Below are positions 60,166 to 64,000 of a stretch of DNA of 64,000 nucleotides, piece by piece (position 1 is the first letter of the stretch; each line of letters opens with the position of its first letter). A program made the translations under genes and the position numbers. Source of the DNA: Anticarsia gemmatalis (lineage: Eukaryota; Arthropoda; Insecta; Lepidoptera; Erebidae); NCBI RefSeq assembly GCF_050436995.1, contig NC_134753.1, positions 11,532,001-11,596,000 on the forward strand, written 5' to 3'. The notes under the pieces are model-generated. The model was not told the DNA's origin and did no database searches. It saw only the letters and a program-made list of their open reading frames with translations.

Positions 60166-61273
60166 TCATTTACCAAACATTATCTTTAATGAACCCCAAG
60201 CCACACCCATCCTGAGTTTATTGATATTCTGTACACTAGAACTTTGCAACAAATTTGCAGCACGCAATAAAGTATTGTTATCTTTTTTGTCGATACTGTT
60301 AAGAACATTCTTAATTTCCAAAAGTATTTTGTCATCTTTGATAGTGTCTTTTTCTTCAAAACGGTCCAGTATTTTTTTAATCGAGTCTATATAAAATAAA
60401 TAGTTTCTGAGTTTGCAAATATCATCTTTATCGCATACCTCGTTGATTCTTTGAAGTGCTGCTGCTAATTCATCGGTCTTTGAATGAACTAGGTCATGTT
60501 GTTTTCGTAACTGAATGTCAGATTCAACTTGATCGTGATGATCTTTCTCGTTAATGTCTCGTGGACTGCGGTTCAATGCTGATTTTCCATAGTCGATAGC
60601 AACGTCTTGAGGCTCATCTTCGTGGTTTAATGAGTAGGAATATGCTGAACACAGTATGAAGCCGAACACCACTGAAAAGATATACAATTGTTAGAACATA
60701 AATACATGAAAATTGTGACGAAAGTACGTCATTCACTACGATTTTAAGAAACTGTTTTCACCTTCATCGAGGAGAATTTAAGCATGGCATAGTACCGACA
60801 GTGTCAAGCATGCCAAGGCCTAGTTTCCGAGAATATGCGCATGAAGGGATACCGAAAGATATTTTTCCTTACTGATGGTGGTTGTCGGTTCCTAAGCAGT
60901 GCCTGGGCGTCAAAGACGTTAAGTTCTCAGTAATCCCGGGAAATCCACTACTTCTTGCCTTACATGTCAGATGTATGAGGATTCAGGCGATTTATTGTGT
61001 GTTCTGTTGTCAAAGCTGATCAAGCAGACTGAGAGGCCTTGACATAGCTTAACTACTGTTATCTAAATTGACAACAACTTGGACATACTTTGAACTTGCC
61101 CTTCGAAGCATGAAGACGCTCAGACGATACTTCTATGCGGGCACCCATCTTAAGGCCAACCGCGCCAACGGTGGTTTAACCCACAAATCGCTTACTGACT
61201 AATAAACACAAGGAGCTAACGCCTATATTGTAAAAAGAAGAATTTACTTACATTTTATAGAAATATGTAGCAT
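60166..61273 (-). CDS. two-exon gene for a small charged secreted protein, function unknown
   Basis: CDS is exon 1 61273..61252 joined to exon 2 60671..60166 on the - strand, 528 nt, 175 residues plus TGA. Exon 1 ends AAAAT before GTAAGT; exon 2 follows TATCTTTTCAG; the split codon T|TG gives Leu8. The joined start MLHISIKLVFGFILCSA is a typical signal peptide with likely cleavage after Ala17 or Ser19. The mature part is acidic and basic by turns (residues 24-75), then mostly helical (60-160), with only two cysteines (87 and 93, spaced CX5C), one N-glycosylation motif (N139-N-T) and a final Met-Phe-Gly-Lys. RSPR at 42-45 resembles a furin site. An unspliced start at 60687 (MYIFSV...) is possible but would place the acceptor inside the coding sequence. 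A TATA box lies upstream on the same strand. I do not recognise the family. It lies downstream of the exon at 58780-59186 on the opposite strand, so it is probably nested in that gene's intron. Confidence 0.7.
60672..61251 (-). other. intron of the small secreted-protein gene
   Basis: This is a 580-nt GT-AG intron (donor GTAAGT at 61251, acceptor TTTTCAG ending at 60672) that splits codon 8. Its 61006-61200 part is a diverged inverted copy of the repeat at 18771-19005, so at least a third of it is mobile-element DNA. Confidence 0.6.
61006..61200 (-). repeat. inverted copy of the 18771 repeat inside an intron
   Basis: Read on the - strand it has AAGCGATTTGTGGGTTAAAC, AGATGGGTGCCCGCATAGA, ATGCTTCGAAGGGCAAG and AGCTATGTCAAGGCCTCTC in the order of the 18771 copy, though more diverged. 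Confidence 0.55.
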
Positions 61274-61348
61274 AGTGCTTAGAGGTTCATTTGCATCACA
61301 AAGAGTTTCAGGTTTAGTTTGTAATTTTGTATTTCAGAAATATTTCAG

Positions 61349-61356
61349 TTTATATA
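61349..61356 (-). promoter_or_regulatory. TATA box of the small secreted-protein gene
   Basis: TATATAAA reads on the - strand 76 nt before the ATG at 61273, a distance that leaves room for a short 5' leader. No clear initiator motif was found at the expected 25-30 nt downstream. Confidence 0.45.
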
Positions 61357-61810
61357 CGTTCTTCATATCACGTTTTAGATACAGTGATTGTTAATTTAAA
61401 ATAACATTTAATTTAAGGTGATTTCACAAGTTCGCGTCCATTTAGTGGAGTTATCAAATATTATTTTAAACACCAGTATTTTTTTATTGATTGAAGTGTA
61501 TTAGAAACTGTTGTTAGTGCCCACGTTCGCCCCAGTTGTTAATAACGAATATAAAGGATATTTTTTTAAGAACTTTAAGAATTACAGTCCATCAAGATTT
61601 TATTCAATTTATTTGTTATTATAATTTATCTGATTTTTTATACAACGTGGCAATACTTCCAGCGTTCTGAGAACGTTTCCGGTAAATGGCGAGAAATAAC
61701 TTCGACGCGTAGCGCACTCTAGTTGTAATATATTTTATGAATTAAAAAGATTAATTTAAGATTTTTAGAGCATAATTTATTTTACCGGTGACCCGTTAAA
61801 TGGCCACGAA

Positions 61811-61958
61811 TAGTAGCACGATTCTCTACCAATATCGACCATCAACAACCGGCTAGCTTTCGAGAAAAAAGAAATTAAAATCTGATCAGCGCCTCTTGCG
61901 GGGGCCGTAGGAACTATTTCTGCAGTACATTTAAAATGCCAATGCGTGGACGTAGTGA
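61811..61958 (-). repeat. inverted-repeat element, TCAGTAGC family
   Basis: In reverse it begins TAGTAGCACGATTCTCTACC, then CAACAACCGGCTAGCT, CTGATCAGCGCCTCTTGC and GCAGTACATTTAAAATGCC, ending near CGTAGTGA. Confidence 0.6.
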
Positions 61959-62309
61959 TAGACGTAAAAAGGCGAACATACCCTACTGGGAAAATAATTG
62001 ATACATTGCTATTTAATTATATATTAGTTATTAAATAAATGATTTTTTTAGCTAAAGTAAGCAATTTTTTAAAGACCGGTGCAAATTGTTAATTAAAAAT
62101 AAATTACTAAAAATATTATTACATAAAAGTAATTTATATTACAATACTAATTGTGATAAATTGTTATGTCGCGTCACGCCTGTCGGGTTAAGCATGTAGG
62201 AATGAAAAATTGGTCGAATTTATAATTTTTTTACGCCTATTAACTTTACTGAGTTTTTCCGTGTTTCGGAAGGAACGTAGAATTTTTACCCGCTGTCGTT
62301 TTCAAATTC

Positions 62310-62480
62310 TTTGACAGTCGTGTAGGTAGTTGAAAGCGAGAGGTATCGTGTTATAAACCTGGTAACTGGGTTGTGGAGGTCCGATAGGCAGTCGCTCTAT
62401 GTAAAATACTGGTATCCAGCTGTATCCGGAAACTGAGACTCGAAACCGACTCCAACATAGTTGAAAGAAAGGGTTGGCTA
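62310..62480 (+). repeat. dispersed repeat, GTCCGATAGGCAGTCGCTC family
   Basis: CTTTGACAGTCGTGTAGGTAG, CTGGGTTGTGGAGGTCCGAT, AGGCAGTCGCTCTATGTAAA and CCGACTCCAACATAGTTG. It keeps the 3' part that the 12201 copy has lost. Confidence 0.6.
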
Positions 62481-62484
62481 ATAT

Positions 62485-62560
62485 GATATACATAATATCA
62501 CGCCTGTTATACCCCAAGGTGTAGGCAGAGGTGTAGGAAATACATACGCGTTTTGCTACT
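62485..62560 (-). repeat. SINE tail of the 6050 family
   Basis: ATATCACGCCTGTTATACCCC, AAGGTGTAGGCAGAGGTGTA and GGAAATACATACGCG are the tail in reverse. It directly follows the repeat at 62310-62480. Confidence 0.5.
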
Positions 62561-62877
62561 TGCAGTACGTCAGACTAACAAATGGTCATCATTGTAGTCA
62601 ATAAACTGACTTATGAATTAAAAATAAAACGAATAAATAACACATTCGTAAATCGTACAATGTCAACTAACGCACGCATTTAGCGTACGTCCCACAAATA
62701 ATCCCGAGTCAATACAAAATAAGTAAAAATACCGTTATTGATTCATAAAATGACTGCTACTTTTAAAATCCGATCGTTTATAATAAAGATGACACATTAC
62801 CTTAAACCTTATTGTACTTTAATAACATTTTTTAAATATAATGTGACAGTCACTTCAATAAATAAATAAAATTTTAT

Positions 62878-63210
62878 AAAGGTGGGTCCACGATGGAGGA
62901 ACCGAGCCAAGCATGGGCCGAGCAAACATTCGTGTAATAAATATTGACTCACAAGCCTCGAACGTACGCGCTTCTACAGTTCGACATCTCAGTAGGAAGA
63001 CTTGGCGTTCACGATTTATATCGTATAATTAAGAATTCTGTGTATTTTCAAAACCAAGCCTATGATGTTCTGAATTCTGAATTTGATGTACCTTCGCTAG
63101 CCGCGATCCTTGCAAACGAGACTCTCTACTAAGTTGTTAGACTATTGAAGTAATTTGTGCTCGATCCGTGCTCCGTTCGTGCTCGGCTTTTCCATCGTGT
63201 TCCAGCCTTT
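62878..63210. repeat. MITE, AAAGGTGGGT ends
   Basis: AAAGGTGGGTCCACGATGG at the left and CCATCGTGTTCCAGCCTTT at the right are inverted with about 22 of 30 positions matching. The ORF at 62944-63132 inside it reads through both unrelated filler and is not supported as a gene. Confidence 0.45.
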
Positions 63211-63814
63211 AAGAAATCTCGATGGTTCGGGAAGGTAGCCAAACGTCACTTGAACATAATTAAGGAGAATTTACACCTGACGAAGGGTCGGACTCAGTGG
63301 TGATTCACGATTCATGTCCAATTGAAAAGAAAAAGATGCTGCTATACCAAATGTATCTCGACATCCCTTTCTAACGGTGAATACAAGGTTGCTTTAACAT
63401 TTCTAAATTCGACCTCTGCCAACGAAATTGTCTTGTTAAACTTTTTAGGAAAATAGGTAAGGTATTTTTAGGGCTTACACACAAATTTCGTTATTAGCAT
63501 TTAGGAGCATTTTAAATGGTTTGTAACAGGAAAGTGACAAAATACATCATGGGCGTAAAGATGGAAGTTTTTGTTTCAACAAATTAGTATTCTATGTATA
63601 GCAGTTTGGTACCCATTGGTAGACCCTTACTATAGGCATCAATGATTTGTAACAAAAACAATGAAAAAACAATTTGGTAGTCAAAGTGATTTCTTTTCCG
63701 ACTAGGATTTCTTTCTTTCTTCTGCCAGCTCATCTCATTAGCCTTACTTTTCGAGCAGGCTGTTAATTCACTTGCAAATTTTGCTTTTGATAATCATAAG
63801 TATTCTCTTCCGTG

Positions 63815-63983
63815 AGTACAGTACTCTCTACCGTATTATCGAGTATCGATTTGACATTCAAAATGTACTGTAAAATAGTTCCTTCGTCGCTCGCTAGAGG
63901 CGCTGATCAGGTTTTCATAAAAAAATCTCGATAGCTAGCAGCTGGTTAGTTGATAGTTGCGGTAGTAGAGAATCGCGTTATTG
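63815..63983 (+). repeat. inverted-repeat element, TCAGTAGC family
   Basis: It has AAAATGTACTGTAAAATAG, GAGGCGCTGATCAGG, TTTTCATAAAA, TCTCGATAGCTAGC and GGTAGTAGAGAATCGCG in family order. It ends 17 bases before the window edge. Confidence 0.6.
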
Positions 63984-64000
63984 ACAAAAATTATTTCTTT

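Noticed and set aside
62944..63132. 62-codon + strand frame
   Set aside because: Lies wholly inside the 62878-63210 MITE.
1..64000. CRISPR array, integrated virus, or bacterial gene cluster
   Set aside because: No regularly spaced repeats, no viral replication or capsid-like frames, and no gene-dense region of bacterial type were seen on either strand.

Overview
The window is AT-rich nuclear DNA of an arthropod, almost certainly a moth or butterfly. The evidence is a dense layer of degenerate dispersed repeats with a lepidopteran look: tRNA-headed SINEs, small Helitrons with TC/CTAG ends, RTE-like and CR1/jockey-like non-LTR 3' ends, and several inverted-repeat (MITE-type) families. Repeat family names are from memory and motif reading. 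There are no operons, no ribosome-binding sites, no rRNA, no CRISPR array and no intact tRNA gene. No species is claimed.

Only two real host genes can be argued. The first is a large-intron gene on the + strand. It has a well-defined exon at 58780-59186, encoding a basic Lys/Arg-rich segment of about 135 residues. A likely 73-nt exon at 19559-19631 is phase-compatible with it, which would make the intervening intron about 39 kb. A weaker 48-nt candidate lies at 5242-5289. Further exons lie outside the window and I do not recognise the protein. The second gene is small, has two exons and lies on the - strand (61273 to 60166). It encodes a 175-residue charged, helical, secreted-type protein with a TATA box upstream. 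It lies just downstream of the last visible exon of the first gene, so it is probably nested, antisense, in that gene's next intron.

Region by region. 1-19000 holds Helitron and SINE remnants, a purine/pyrimidine-alternating tract, and a 5'-truncated non-LTR retrotransposon with a readable reverse-transcriptase tail (7547-8880, - strand). 19000-29600 holds the short candidate exon, copies of a TCAGTAGC-ended inverted-repeat family (one arranged as a palindrome), half of a foldback element, a perfect 29-bp palindrome and a nearly complete small Helitron. 29600-43000 holds SINEs, a complete 464-bp foldback element, and the best-defined mobile element in the window: a 1,059-bp transposon with 31-bp inverted ends, an 8-bp target duplication and arrays of inward-facing subterminal repeats. 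43000-58700 is mostly intronic or intergenic DNA with scattered SINE and RTE-like remnants. 58700-64000 holds the coding exon, the secreted-protein gene and more repeat copies.

Most of the window is therefore intron and old mobile DNA. Exon models rest on splice signals, frame and phase only; repeat calls rest on comparing copies by eye within the window and on remembered lepidopteran families.
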